DNA of 37,212 nucleotides from Candidatus Gastranaerophilales bacterium. GTDB lineage: Bacteria; Cyanobacteriota; Vampirovibrionia; Gastranaerophilales; Gastranaerophilaceae. The notes below the pieces were generated by a model that ran no database searches, had not been told where the DNA came from, and saw only the letters and a list, made by a program, of their open reading frames with translations. Positions 13,990-21,629 of this stretch are shown one piece after another. The position numbers and the translations under genes are program-made. Within the stretch, counting starts at the first letter, position 1; every line of letters begins with the position of its first letter. The stretch lies in NCBI GenBank assembly GCA_944323405.1, contig CALUSJ010000076.1, positions 1 through 37,212 on the forward strand. The letters are read 5' to 3'.

Positions 13990-14016
13990 TAAAGTTTTTT
14001 TAAAAAATGCCGATAT
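13990..14016 (+). promoter_or_regulatory. Sigma-28 (FliA)-type promoter of the 14054 gene
   Basis: TAAAGTTT (13990-13997), exactly 11 nt, then GCCGATAT (14009-14016). The FliA consensus is TAAAGTTT-N11-GCCGATAA, so 15 of 16 positions match. An overlapping TATAAT (14016-14021) has no matching -35. The predicted start is near 14023, about 30 nt before the ATG. Confidence 0.8.
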
Positions 14017-14053
14017 ATAATAATACATTTATAAAAAAAGAGGTATAGAGCTT

Positions 14054-14806
14054 ATGACCCAAGATTTAGCGAGTTTATTAGGCAGTTCATTTATGAATTA
14101 CTGGAATAGCAGCAGTGGTGTTCAAAATTTTGTAGGCAGTTTGGCCAACTCGCTATATGGTAGTTATGGCAGCGGTTTTTGGGGGTCTAATGGATTATAT
14201 GGCAGTCTGATTGGATCGACAATATCAGGTTCTCTTTTAAATAGTTTATTAGCCAGTGGTATATCATCCGGCCTTGATTCTTTGCTTGGAAGCTTGAATT
14301 ATAATTATGGTTCTTTGTTACCCTCCGCAATTGGTACAAGCGGGTATGGCTCAGGAGTAAGCTATTATTCATTGCTTCACGGTACACATGGGCCGGTTTA
14401 TGAATACAACAATAATGGTTACTCACTAAGCGTTTCTGCAGGGGTTGCACATATAGAAGATATGCTTGGATGCAACATTGGCAACGCAGGTTATGGAGCT
14501 AGTGTTAGAGGTTCGTATAATGGTTTAACGGTTGGGGGCAGCTATCAGCAAGGTTATGGAGCGACAGGTATAGTTAGTTATAATAATGGGACTTATTCCG
14601 TAAGCGGAGGATATAATTCAGGGTCTAACAGCAGTTATGTGAATGGAACTTATAGTAACAACGGATGGAATGTTTATGGCAGATACTCTAACAATAATGG
14701 AAACAGCAATGCCTCCGGCGGTGTAAAATATGCAAATAACAATCTGGCTTTTGGGGCTGGGTTTGATCAATCATCTGTTTTAATATCATTTACATATACA
14801 ATGTAG
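14054..14806 (+). CDS. Gly/Ser/Asn/Tyr-rich low-complexity protein under sigma-28-type control
   Basis: 250 aa, family not recognised. There is no signal peptide. Residues 1-110 are rich in G, S, L and Y with repeated SxLxGS phrases (SLLASGISSGLDSLLGS). Residues about 130-250 alternate short strands and turns rich in Asn and Gly (YNNGTYSVSGGYNSGSN), a pattern seen in beta-barrels, beta-solenoids or amyloid-like fibres. It ends in FTYTM. The promoter is a near-perfect FliA type (13990-14016), so it may be a late flagellar-class gene whose product leaves by the flagellar export system, which would explain the missing Sec signal. It is followed immediately by a convergent glycosyltransferase-like gene (2-bp gap). 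Confidence 0.7.
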   Translation: MTQDLASLLGSSFMNYWNSSSGVQNFVGSLANSLYGSYGSGFWGSNGLYGSLIGSTISGSLLNSLLASGISSGLDSLLGSLNYNYGSLLPSAIGTSGYGSGVSYYSLLHGTHGPVYEYNNNGYSLSVSAGVAHIEDMLGCNIGNAGYGASVRGSYNGLTVGGSYQQGYGATGIVSYNNGTYSVSGGYNSGSNSSYVNGTYSNNGWNVYGRYSNNNGNSNASGGVKYANNNLAFGAGFDQSSVLISFTYTM

Positions 14807-14808
14807 GA

Positions 14809-15471
14809 TTAGACTACTGGATAATATATTTTACCGTCTTGATGGGTGAAAATTCTTGATGCCGTAAAATTTATTGTAAAACTCTCTGATATGTTAGGTT
14901 CATCTAATATATCCAAGCTGAATTGAGAGGGTTTATCAAACTCTAGAGGGAAATTTCTACCGGCAGAATTTTGCCAAGTTTCCTTTTTATTTTTTATTAA
15001 ATATTCTGCATAATTTTTACTTATACGGAAAATACCGTCTGAAGCAGTATACAAATCCGAGTTTATTTCATGGCAATTTGCCAATAATATGTCTGAATTA
15101 TTATTTTCGTATTTTTCAAAAAATTCATTGTAGGATGAGGAATTCATATAAACATTTGATTCAAGATTCCAATAAAAATCATATTCAGAGAAATAGTGTG
15201 ATACAAAATATATAATAGAATCTTCATATGACAAATAATCCAATCGCAATTTATTATATAAATCGGGTTTTATTACTAAAAAATTAACAGGATTACCAAA
15301 AGCAGTGATATTTTCGAGATAAAATTCGTCGTTTTGCAATTCGTATACATTATTTAAATCTTTGTATACAAGTACTATTTTATAATCTTTGTATTTCAGC
15401 TTTTGGTACTCATCAACCAAACCGCTGAATAATTCATCGGTTTTTATAAATACTAACGTTTTTTTATTCAT
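14809..15471 (-). CDS. Glycosyltransferase-like protein with a degenerate active-site motif
   Basis: 220 aa, paralogous to the product at 15999. The shared layout is a TLVFIKT start, a VDEYQKLK helix, a YDFYWNLES motif (residues 97-105), FFEKYENNNSDILL, and a common ending (IYYPVV versus LYHPVK). In the paralogue the motif reads IEYD, with an E-x-D acidic pair suited to metal/nucleotide-sugar binding. Here it is LESN (E104, N106), so the second acid is lost, and about 40 residues including a cysteine cluster are missing. It may be an inactive or regulatory relative. Its start overlaps the end of the 15464 gene by 8 bp, so the two are co-translated. Confidence 0.6.
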   Translation of the reverse strand: MNKKTLVFIKTDELFSGLVDEYQKLKYKDYKIVLVYKDLNNVYELQNDEFYLENITAFGNPVNFLVIKPDLYNKLRLDYLSYEDSIIYFVSHYFSEYDFYWNLESNVYMNSSSYNEFFEKYENNNSDILLANCHEINSDLYTASDGIFRISKNYAEYLIKNKKETWQNSAGRNFPLEFDKPSQFSLDILDEPNISESFTINFTASRIFTHQDGKIYYPVV

Positions 15472-15940
15472 TATTATCAGTTTTTTTACTTTCTTTAGTA
15501 TCTTTATTGGCGTTTGGATTAATTCTTACCTGATTCATTTCTGCAAGCTGTTTTATATTCTGTGAAAGTTTCTGTGTTTCTTGCTCTTCGGCTGCTTTTT
15601 CTTCCAGAAATTTTTGAACATCATCTTTGATAAGCGAATATGTTTCTTCTGCTATTTCGGGAGAAAGATTTTTCAAATTATTGTATTCTATTAATTTACA
15701 ATTGAATTTAAAATGATATTTATTGTCTTTATCTATACTGATTTCTATATTACATAATTCTGTATAGTCAATTGTCGTGTTTTGAGTAATATCACCCCAA
15801 GTATCTTTCATAAGTTTTATTTTGTCATCATATTCAAGATGTTTGAATTCTTTTAACAACTTAAAAAATTCTGCCAATTTTTTCTGATTTTTTTCATGCT
15901 TATCCTGTGCATAATTATACGCATCATAAATTGAACCCAT
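15464..15940 (-). CDS. Hypothetical coiled-coil protein
   Basis: 158 aa, family not recognised. No signal or membrane segment. Residues 1-50 and 95-140 are charged helices with coiled-coil character (KHEKNQKKLAEFFKLLKEF, KFLEEKAAEEQETQKLSQNI). The middle has a short beta section (NIEISIDKDNKYHFKFNCKL). The tail is Asn/Lys-rich and disordered. A good SD (AGAAGGAAGAGA on the minus strand) supports the ATG. It lies upstream of and overlaps the degenerate glycosyltransferase-like gene by 8 bp, suggesting a two-gene operon. Confidence 0.55.
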   Translation of the reverse strand: MGSIYDAYNYAQDKHEKNQKKLAEFFKLLKEFKHLEYDDKIKLMKDTWGDITQNTTIDYTELCNIEISIDKDNKYHFKFNCKLIEYNNLKNLSPEIAEETYSLIKDDVQKFLEEKAAEEQETQKLSQNIKQLAEMNQVRINPNANKDTKESKKTDNNE

Positions 15941-15998
15941 AAAATCTCTTCCTTCTGCTTGATTTTATTAACACTAGATGTATGATATTATATTTCTT

Positions 15999-16781
15999 AT
16001 GAAAAGTCTAGCATTTATAAAAACTCATAAAATTGATAATAGTATTGTTGATGAGTATTTAAAAATAAAAAAATCTAATGTAGATGTTATCGTTGTATTG
16101 GACAATAAAGACAAAAAGATTAGCAATACGAGCGAGAATATTGTAACTTTGCAGTTTGGCGGGATATCATTCACAACTTTGCTCATAGATTTTGAAACTT
16201 TCATGAAATACAACTTGCCAGGTTATTATCACAATGAGCCGATACTATTAAATTACAATACTTTCATGTGGTACAACTGCGATTATCCTTTGTATATAGT
16301 TCAACAGTTTTTTCCTGATTACGATTATTACTGGCAGATAGAATATGATGTATATTATAATGGCGAGAGTTATTCTGATTTCTTTGAACAATATGAGACA
16401 AATACAGCTGATTTATTGGTTTGCCGGCTGGGATATGCAAATGAGGATTGGTGGGCAATAGAAAAAACCAACTGGATATGGGGTGACAGTATAAAAAAAG
16501 GATGCTGTATTTTACCTGTTTGTAGGCTGTCGTCAAGATGCTGCCAATATTTGTATAATAGACGGCTTGAACATGGTAAAATTTATAAAAATTATGAAAA
16601 TGATTTAAACTCTGGGTGGGCTTATTGCGAAATCTTTGTTGCAACAGAGGTTTTGAATAATAAAGAATTCACAGCAGGAGCCATTACAAACCAATATATA
16701 ACCGACAGTCCTATATTAAACTTATTCAAAGATAGGATTTTTCTAAAACCTGATAATAAATTATATCACCCGGTAAAGTAG
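15999..16781 (+). CDS. Putative glycosyltransferase of an uncharacterised family
   Basis: 260 aa from the ATG at 15999. This start is chosen because MKSLAFIKTHK aligns with the start of the 14809 paralogue; an upstream ATG at 15978 overlaps the likely -10 (TATTAT, 15986-15991). The core motif YDYYWQIEYDVYYNG (109-122) with acidic pair E115/D117, followed by FFEQYETNTADLL, resembles the DxD-containing region of GT-A-fold glycosyltransferases. The section around 167-182 has five cysteines (CC, C, CC), an unusual density that could bind metal or form disulfides. No membrane segment. It probably decorates a surface polymer or protein. It is divergent from its degenerate paralogue and convergent with the GT2 gene. 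Confidence 0.6.
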   Translation: MKSLAFIKTHKIDNSIVDEYLKIKKSNVDVIVVLDNKDKKISNTSENIVTLQFGGISFTTLLIDFETFMKYNLPGYYHNEPILLNYNTFMWYNCDYPLYIVQQFFPDYDYYWQIEYDVYYNGESYSDFFEQYETNTADLLVCRLGYANEDWWAIEKTNWIWGDSIKKGCCILPVCRLSSRCCQYLYNRRLEHGKIYKNYENDLNSGWAYCEIFVATEVLNNKEFTAGAITNQYITDSPILNLFKDRIFLKPDNKLYHPVK

Positions 16782-16784
16782 TTT

Positions 16785-17720
16785 TTATTCCGCCATATTC
16801 AATATCAGCTGCAATTTTTCCTGTTCAACTTGGGCCCAGAATGCTTGGGTTAGTTCACCTAAATCATTGTACTTTCTAAATGATTGAGCAAATTTTTTCA
16901 ACACATATGGTTTCAACTCATCAGAAACACGGTTCAGATTCCATATATAATCCCAATATTGCCTTATTAATTTATCTGTGTTTGCCCAAGATTTAATATC
17001 AGGGTTATCTTGCAAAAATTTATCTGCTCGTTCAAATTCATTAAATAGAGCATCTTGTTTACCTCTTGAATGGACAGAGGATGTTTCATTATCTAAATAG
17101 TAGTAATAATAAGCATTTGGAGAAAGTATAATGTTTTTCAGCTTAAATAATACTAAAAGAGAAAAAGACGAATCTTGATAGCTTGCGCCCGGAGTTTCTA
17201 AAAATCGGAGATTGTTTTTTAATAAAAACTCTCTGTTATATATTGCACTCCAAATAGAAGCATGAATACGCAATATTGGAGAATGATTTGGTGATTCAAT
17301 GATTTCATAACTATTATAATTGTTTAAGTGTGAGGTTTTAACAACTTGATTATTAAGATATATAAACCAATTTGATTTTACAACATCTACTTTTTCTCTT
17401 AAGGTTAAATTATATAAATCCTCATACATAAACTTATTTATGTAATCATCAGATTCAACAAATCCGATGTATTCTCCGCAAGCAGCATTTATACCTGAAT
17501 TGTAAGCGGCCCCCATGCCGGCATTTTCCTTGTGAATAACCTTTACCCTGGAATCTTGTTCTGCACATTTATCACAAAGTTCGGGGCTTGAATCAGTTGA
17601 GCCGTCATCAACTAAAATTATTTCAATATCTTCAAGAGTTTGAACAAGAATACTTTTAATACAACGTTCTATATACTTTTCACTGTTATATATAGGTACT
17701 ATTATTGAAACTTTTGGCAT
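16785..17720 (-). CDS. Family 2 glycosyltransferase
   Basis: 311 aa from the ATG at 17720, chosen because GAAGGGGG lies 8 nt upstream. The longer frame begins MIYSEF without an SD. It has a classic GT-A fold: PKVSIIVPIYNSEKYIERC at the start, VDDGSTDSS (DDG at 38-40) for nucleotide binding, AGMGAAYNSGINAACGEYI, and the metal-binding ESDDY (89-93). The C-terminal part (about 200-311) is helical with an aromatic patch. It transfers a sugar from a nucleotide-sugar to a glycan or protein, acting at the cytoplasmic face. It converges with the 15999 gene (3-bp gap). Together with 14809 and 15999 it forms a small glycosylation patch. Confidence 0.85.
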   Translation of the reverse strand: MPKVSIIVPIYNSEKYIERCIKSILVQTLEDIEIILVDDGSTDSSPELCDKCAEQDSRVKVIHKENAGMGAAYNSGINAACGEYIGFVESDDYINKFMYEDLYNLTLREKVDVVKSNWFIYLNNQVVKTSHLNNYNSYEIIESPNHSPILRIHASIWSAIYNREFLLKNNLRFLETPGASYQDSSFSLLVLFKLKNIILSPNAYYYYYLDNETSSVHSRGKQDALFNEFERADKFLQDNPDIKSWANTDKLIRQYWDYIWNLNRVSDELKPYVLKKFAQSFRKYNDLGELTQAFWAQVEQEKLQLILNMAE

Positions 17721-17857
17721 GCTCATTACCCCCTTCAATACTATGTCTACAATTGTAAATAGAAATTCAGAGTAAATCAAGTTTTATTCTTATTGAGAAA
17801 ATTTGTTTTTCTTTGAGCTATAATTATTACAATACAAGGTTTTATACGGTATATAGA

Positions 17858-18538
17858 ATGCAAACAAAAAATCTCAATACGAATTACAAACCCTCTCTTA
17901 CATTTGATAATAGCAAAATAGATATTATTGTGCAAAAACTCAAGGATGCAAAGCAGCCAAGGAGTGAGTTTGTAAAACTGATGGATAGCTTTTGCGATCC
18001 GTATCTCGTCTTAATTGCGTGTATTTTGAGTCTTAGGACAAACGATAAAACGACTTACCCTGCGACATTAAGAATGCTTGAACTTGCTAAAACTCCTCAT
18101 GAAATGAAAAATGTTAATGCAGAATTATTAGCTAAAGCTATTTATCCAGTCGGATTTTATGAGAACAAGGCAAAACAAATAATTGAGCTTTCTAGAATTA
18201 TTGATGAAGAGTTAGGCGGGCGAGTGCCGGATGAAATTGAAGAGTTAATAAAATTCAACGGAGTCGGCCGCAAGACTGCAAATTTAGTCCTCTCAACAGG
18301 ATTTAACAAACCTGCAATTTGTGTGGACGTACATGTTCATAGAATTTTTAACAGGCTTGGCTACGTTCATACCAAAACCCCTGATGAAACAGAGTTTGCC
18401 TTGAGAGAAAAACTTCCCAAAAAGCATTGGATTGATATTAACACACTGCTGGTTACTCACGGACAAAATGTGTGCAAACCCCAAAAACCAAATTGTACTG
18501 TTTGTCCAATTGCTGAATATTGTGCAAAAATTATATAG
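17858..18538 (+). CDS. nth: Endonuclease III (DNA glycosylase/AP lyase)
   Basis: 226 aa from the ATG at 17858 (E. coli Nth is 211). A TATAAT at 17819-17824 lies between an upstream in-frame TTG (17813) and this ATG, favouring the ATG. It removes oxidised pyrimidines in base-excision repair. The helix-hairpin-helix reads FNGVGRKTANLVL with catalytic Lys K139. The catalytic Asp is D157 in CVDVHVHRI, 18 residues on as in E. coli (K120/D138). The C-terminus carries the 4Fe-4S ligands in C-x6-C-x2-C-x5-C (CKPQKPNCTVCPIAEYC). No clear SD. Confidence 0.95.
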   Translation: MQTKNLNTNYKPSLTFDNSKIDIIVQKLKDAKQPRSEFVKLMDSFCDPYLVLIACILSLRTNDKTTYPATLRMLELAKTPHEMKNVNAELLAKAIYPVGFYENKAKQIIELSRIIDEELGGRVPDEIEELIKFNGVGRKTANLVLSTGFNKPAICVDVHVHRIFNRLGYVHTKTPDETEFALREKLPKKHWIDINTLLVTHGQNVCKPQKPNCTVCPIAEYCAKII

Positions 18539-18571
18539 TCTCAATTCAAAAATATTAATTAGGGTTAAAAT

Positions 18572-18600
18572 TTGATAAAAGTGGTTATTTTTCGTATAAT
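18572..18600 (+). promoter_or_regulatory. Promoter giving a leaderless start for the TPR protein
   Basis: TTGATA (18572-18577), 17-nt spacer and TATAAT (18595-18600), ending 6 nt before the ATG at 18607. No SD is present, so a leaderless transcript is predicted. Confidence 0.65.
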
Positions 18601-18606
18601 TGAATT

Positions 18607-19173
18607 ATGAAAAAAATTGCGGCTATAACATTATTATTAACAATGACAGCTTGTTGTTTTGCTTCAGAAGATTTGTCCAAGCAGGCAACTGCGTTTTATA
18701 GTGATAATAATTACCAAAAAACAATGGATTTAATCCTGCAAATCCCAGAAGATAAGCGTACTGCTCAAGATTGGCTTTTGCTTGGTAATGTGCTTGAAGA
18801 TAAGGGTGAAATAGATAATGCTGTTTTTATGTATCAGAAAGCAATTGTTGTAGATTCTAAATGCTATAAAGCTTATTACAACCTTGCTAACAATTATGTA
18901 AATAACAGCCAGTACAATATGGCAATAGCAAATTATAAAAAAGCCGCTTCTATTAATAAAGAAAACCCTTATATATTTTATAATATGGCTTGTGCATACA
19001 TAAAAACTGGTGAGTTAAAGAAGGCGAAAACCAATCTCAATAAAGCTATTATGTATAAATCCGATGTTCCTGAATTTCATTATAATTTAGCTTATGTTTA
19101 TAAAAAATTAAATAAACCCAAATTAGCACAGACATATTTAGAAAATTTTAATAAGTTAATGTCATCTCAATAG
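18607..19173 (+). CDS. Secreted TPR-repeat protein, possible lipoprotein
   Basis: 188 aa with an N-terminal signal (MKKIAAITLLLTMTACC). The MTAC phrase resembles a lipobox, so C16 may be lipidated; otherwise cleavage follows CCFA. From about residue 54 to the end there are four tetratricopeptide repeats with the usual W/L-G-Y-A-P pattern (WLLLGNVLEDKGEIDNAVFM, YYNLANNYVNNSQYNMAIAN, FYNMACAYIKTGELKKAKTN, HYNLAYVYKKLNKPKLAQTY). TPRs form a scaffold for protein contacts. The partner is unknown; periplasmic TPR lipoproteins often serve outer-membrane or pilus assembly. It lies 22 bp upstream of recG, which has its own -10 box. Confidence 0.85.
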   Translation: MKKIAAITLLLTMTACCFASEDLSKQATAFYSDNNYQKTMDLILQIPEDKRTAQDWLLLGNVLEDKGEIDNAVFMYQKAIVVDSKCYKAYYNLANNYVNNSQYNMAIANYKKAASINKENPYIFYNMACAYIKTGELKKAKTNLNKAIMYKSDVPEFHYNLAYVYKKLNKPKLAQTYLENFNKLMSSQ

Positions 19174-19183
19174 AAAAATATAG

Positions 19184-19189
19184 TATAAT
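19184..19189 (+). promoter_or_regulatory. -10 box placed for a leaderless recG start
   Basis: TATAAT ends 6 nt before the recG ATG (19196) with no SD between. I see no good -35, so part of the expression may come from read-through of the TPR gene. Confidence 0.45.
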
Positions 19190-19195
19190 TTATAC

Positions 19196-21556
19196 ATGGA
19201 TAATCTTGAACAAATAAAGAAGGCCATAGAAATAGAGGTTAAATATAAGTATATTAACATAAACGGCCGAATGAAAAGTTTTGCATCATTTATATGTTCA
19301 GAGCTTAGACGTGAGATAAAGGTTTCCAAAAATCCAAAGTGGCAGGTTTTGTTAGAACACTTTGAGCGGTATCCAATGGATACAATGCCACAGCGCAAAA
19401 AGTCTTTAGATAGGTTAATTAGCGTAATAAGAGCGGAATCAGAGCCTAAGAATGAGCGACATAAAGCCTCAATATTGACTTTAAAGTCTGATATTATGTA
19501 TTTAAAAGGAATCGGCCCTAAGCTTGCTTATATTTTAAATAAGTTAGGGATTTATACGGTATCTGATTTGCTATATTATTTCCCAAGAAAGCATGTTGAT
19601 TATTCTACAAGGACAAAAATAAAAGATTTAAAACCTGGCGAAGCAACTACAATATTTGGACATATAAGGTCTGTAGAAGCTTTTGTAACGAAGAATAATC
19701 TTGGGATTGTAAAGGTTAAAATCGTTGATGGGACAGGAAATATTGTTTTGAATTTCTTTTCTTCCCGCACAACTAAATATACGCTTGAGCGCATGAAATC
19801 ACAATTTCCAAAGGGTGCAGGTATAATGGTGTCTGGGGTTAGTAAAATTAATTCTTATGACGGCCGTTTAACATTAGACAAACCTTCATATTCGATTATG
19901 GATGATGAAATCTTGAGTTCTTCTAATCTCAATATCGCAAGAATAGTGCCGATTTATTCTCTGAGTGAGAATTTGAATATCAAAACATTAAGGAAAGCAG
20001 TGCATACGGCTTTAGGCTTGTTCAAAAATGATATAACTACAGTACTCCCAGAATATATTATAAAAAAATATAATCTGCTTGAAAAACGAAATGCCGTTGA
20101 GAATATGCATTTCCCTGATGATAATGATACTCTTTTAAGAGCACGGTATTCTCTTGTATTTGAAGAGTTATTCTTAATCCAGTTAAGGCTTGCACTGATA
20201 AGAGAAGAGAACAATAAGCATTTATTATCAATCCCTCTTGAGATTAAGCCGGATGGGCTTGTTATGAAGTTTATCCACGGGCTTCCGTTTGAATTAACGT
20301 CTGCTCAAAAGCGTGCAGTTAATGAAATTCTAAACGACTTAAATTCTACGAAACCAATGCAAAGACTGCTTCAAGGCGATGTTGGAAGCGGTAAGACAGT
20401 TGTCGCTACAATTATGCTTCTTGCTGCAATAGAAAACGGATATCAAGCAGCCATTATGGCACCGACGGAGATTCTAGCTCAGCAGCATTATAATAATTTA
20501 GTTAACTGGCTTACGCCTTTGGGATTAAAAGTAGAGCTGCTTATAGGAAGTATTGGTAAAAAGCAGCGCAGAGAATCCGAGATTAATTTGAGAAACGGGC
20601 AAGCGCATATTGCTGTAGGAACTCACGCATTGATTCAAGATGGGGTTGATTTTGCAAATTTGGGTGCTGTTGTAATAGATGAGCAGCATAGATTTGGGGT
20701 GAAACAAAGACTGGCCTTAAAAAAGAAATCTCAAAATCCGCAAATCTTAACCATGACCGCAACTCCTATTCCTAGAACACTTGCAATAACTTTAAACGGA
20801 GATTTAGATTTAACAATAATAGATGAAATGCCTAAGGGAAGGAAACCTATTATTACAACCTTGACGAATTCTAGGCGTGAAATTGCTAATCTAATCAGAA
20901 GAGAAGTTGAAGCTGGACGTCAGGCTTATATAGTCTATCCGCTTATTGATGAGAGTGAAACATTATCTGCAAAAGCTGCAACAATTGAAAAAGAAAAGTG
21001 GCAGAATGAAGTTTTTCCTGAGTACAAAGTCGGCCTTTTGCATGGCAAATTGAAAAATGATGAAAAAGACGAGGTTATGGAAAAGTTTAAGAACAGGGAA
21101 TATGACATCTTAGTTTCAACGACTGTTGTAGAAGTCGGTGTAGATGTACCCAATGCCACGGTTATTGTTATTGAAAATGCTGAACGTTTCGGGCTTTCTC
21201 AACTGCACCAGCTTAGAGGAAGAGTCGGAAGAAGTGATTTGCAATCATATTGTATTTTATCTTCCTCGGGTAAAGCTCAAGAAACAAGAGCACGGCTTGA
21301 AATTATGACACAAACAAATGACGGTTTTGTCATAGCAGAAAAAGATCTGCAAATAAGAGGGCCGGGCGAATTTCTGGGAACAAGACAGAGCGGACTTCCT
21401 GATATGATTATTGCAGATATTGTAAACGATGCTCAAGTTTTAGAGCAGGCAAGAGGCGAGGCTATAAATTTTGTTAAAAATTATAATATAGATGACTATC
21501 CTCTTTTAAAAGAAGCAAAAAGCTTAAACTTTGACGGCGATATTTTTGGTGCTTAA
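19196..21556 (+). CDS. recG: ATP-dependent DNA helicase RecG
   Basis: 786 aa, about 90 longer than E. coli RecG because of an N-terminal helical extension (1-100), as is common in cyanobacterial RecG. It regresses stalled replication forks and branch-migrates Holliday junctions. After the extension comes the helix-hairpin-helix-like LKGIGPKLAYILNKLGIYTV, then the OB-fold wedge domain. The helicase motifs follow: Walker A GDVGSGKT (394-401), DEQH (495-498), TATPIPRTLA, and the C-terminal motif region STTVVEVGVDVPNATVIVIE with QLRGRVGRS (motif VI). All are intact. No SD precedes the ATG. Confidence 0.97.
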   Translation: MDNLEQIKKAIEIEVKYKYININGRMKSFASFICSELRREIKVSKNPKWQVLLEHFERYPMDTMPQRKKSLDRLISVIRAESEPKNERHKASILTLKSDIMYLKGIGPKLAYILNKLGIYTVSDLLYYFPRKHVDYSTRTKIKDLKPGEATTIFGHIRSVEAFVTKNNLGIVKVKIVDGTGNIVLNFFSSRTTKYTLERMKSQFPKGAGIMVSGVSKINSYDGRLTLDKPSYSIMDDEILSSSNLNIARIVPIYSLSENLNIKTLRKAVHTALGLFKNDITTVLPEYIIKKYNLLEKRNAVENMHFPDDNDTLLRARYSLVFEELFLIQLRLALIREENNKHLLSIPLEIKPDGLVMKFIHGLPFELTSAQKRAVNEILNDLNSTKPMQRLLQGDVGSGKTVVATIMLLAAIENGYQAAIMAPTEILAQQHYNNLVNWLTPLGLKVELLIGSIGKKQRRESEINLRNGQAHIAVGTHALIQDGVDFANLGAVVIDEQHRFGVKQRLALKKKSQNPQILTMTATPIPRTLAITLNGDLDLTIIDEMPKGRKPIITTLTNSRREIANLIRREVEAGRQAYIVYPLIDESETLSAKAATIEKEKWQNEVFPEYKVGLLHGKLKNDEKDEVMEKFKNREYDILVSTTVVEVGVDVPNATVIVIENAERFGLSQLHQLRGRVGRSDLQSYCILSSSGKAQETRARLEIMTQTNDGFVIAEKDLQIRGPGEFLGTRQSGLPDMIIADIVNDAQVLEQARGEAINFVKNYNIDDYPLLKEAKSLNFDGDIFGA

Positions 21557-21629
21557 TTTTTTGATAAATGCCCTTTATTAATGATTATCTCTATGGTAAT
21601 ATGTACTCAATAAATTTGGGGAGGGCATG

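Noticed and set aside
16264-16644. 126-codon minus-strand frame inside the 15999 gene.
   Set aside because: The plus-strand frame has a paralogue next door and conserved motifs; the opposite frame has none.
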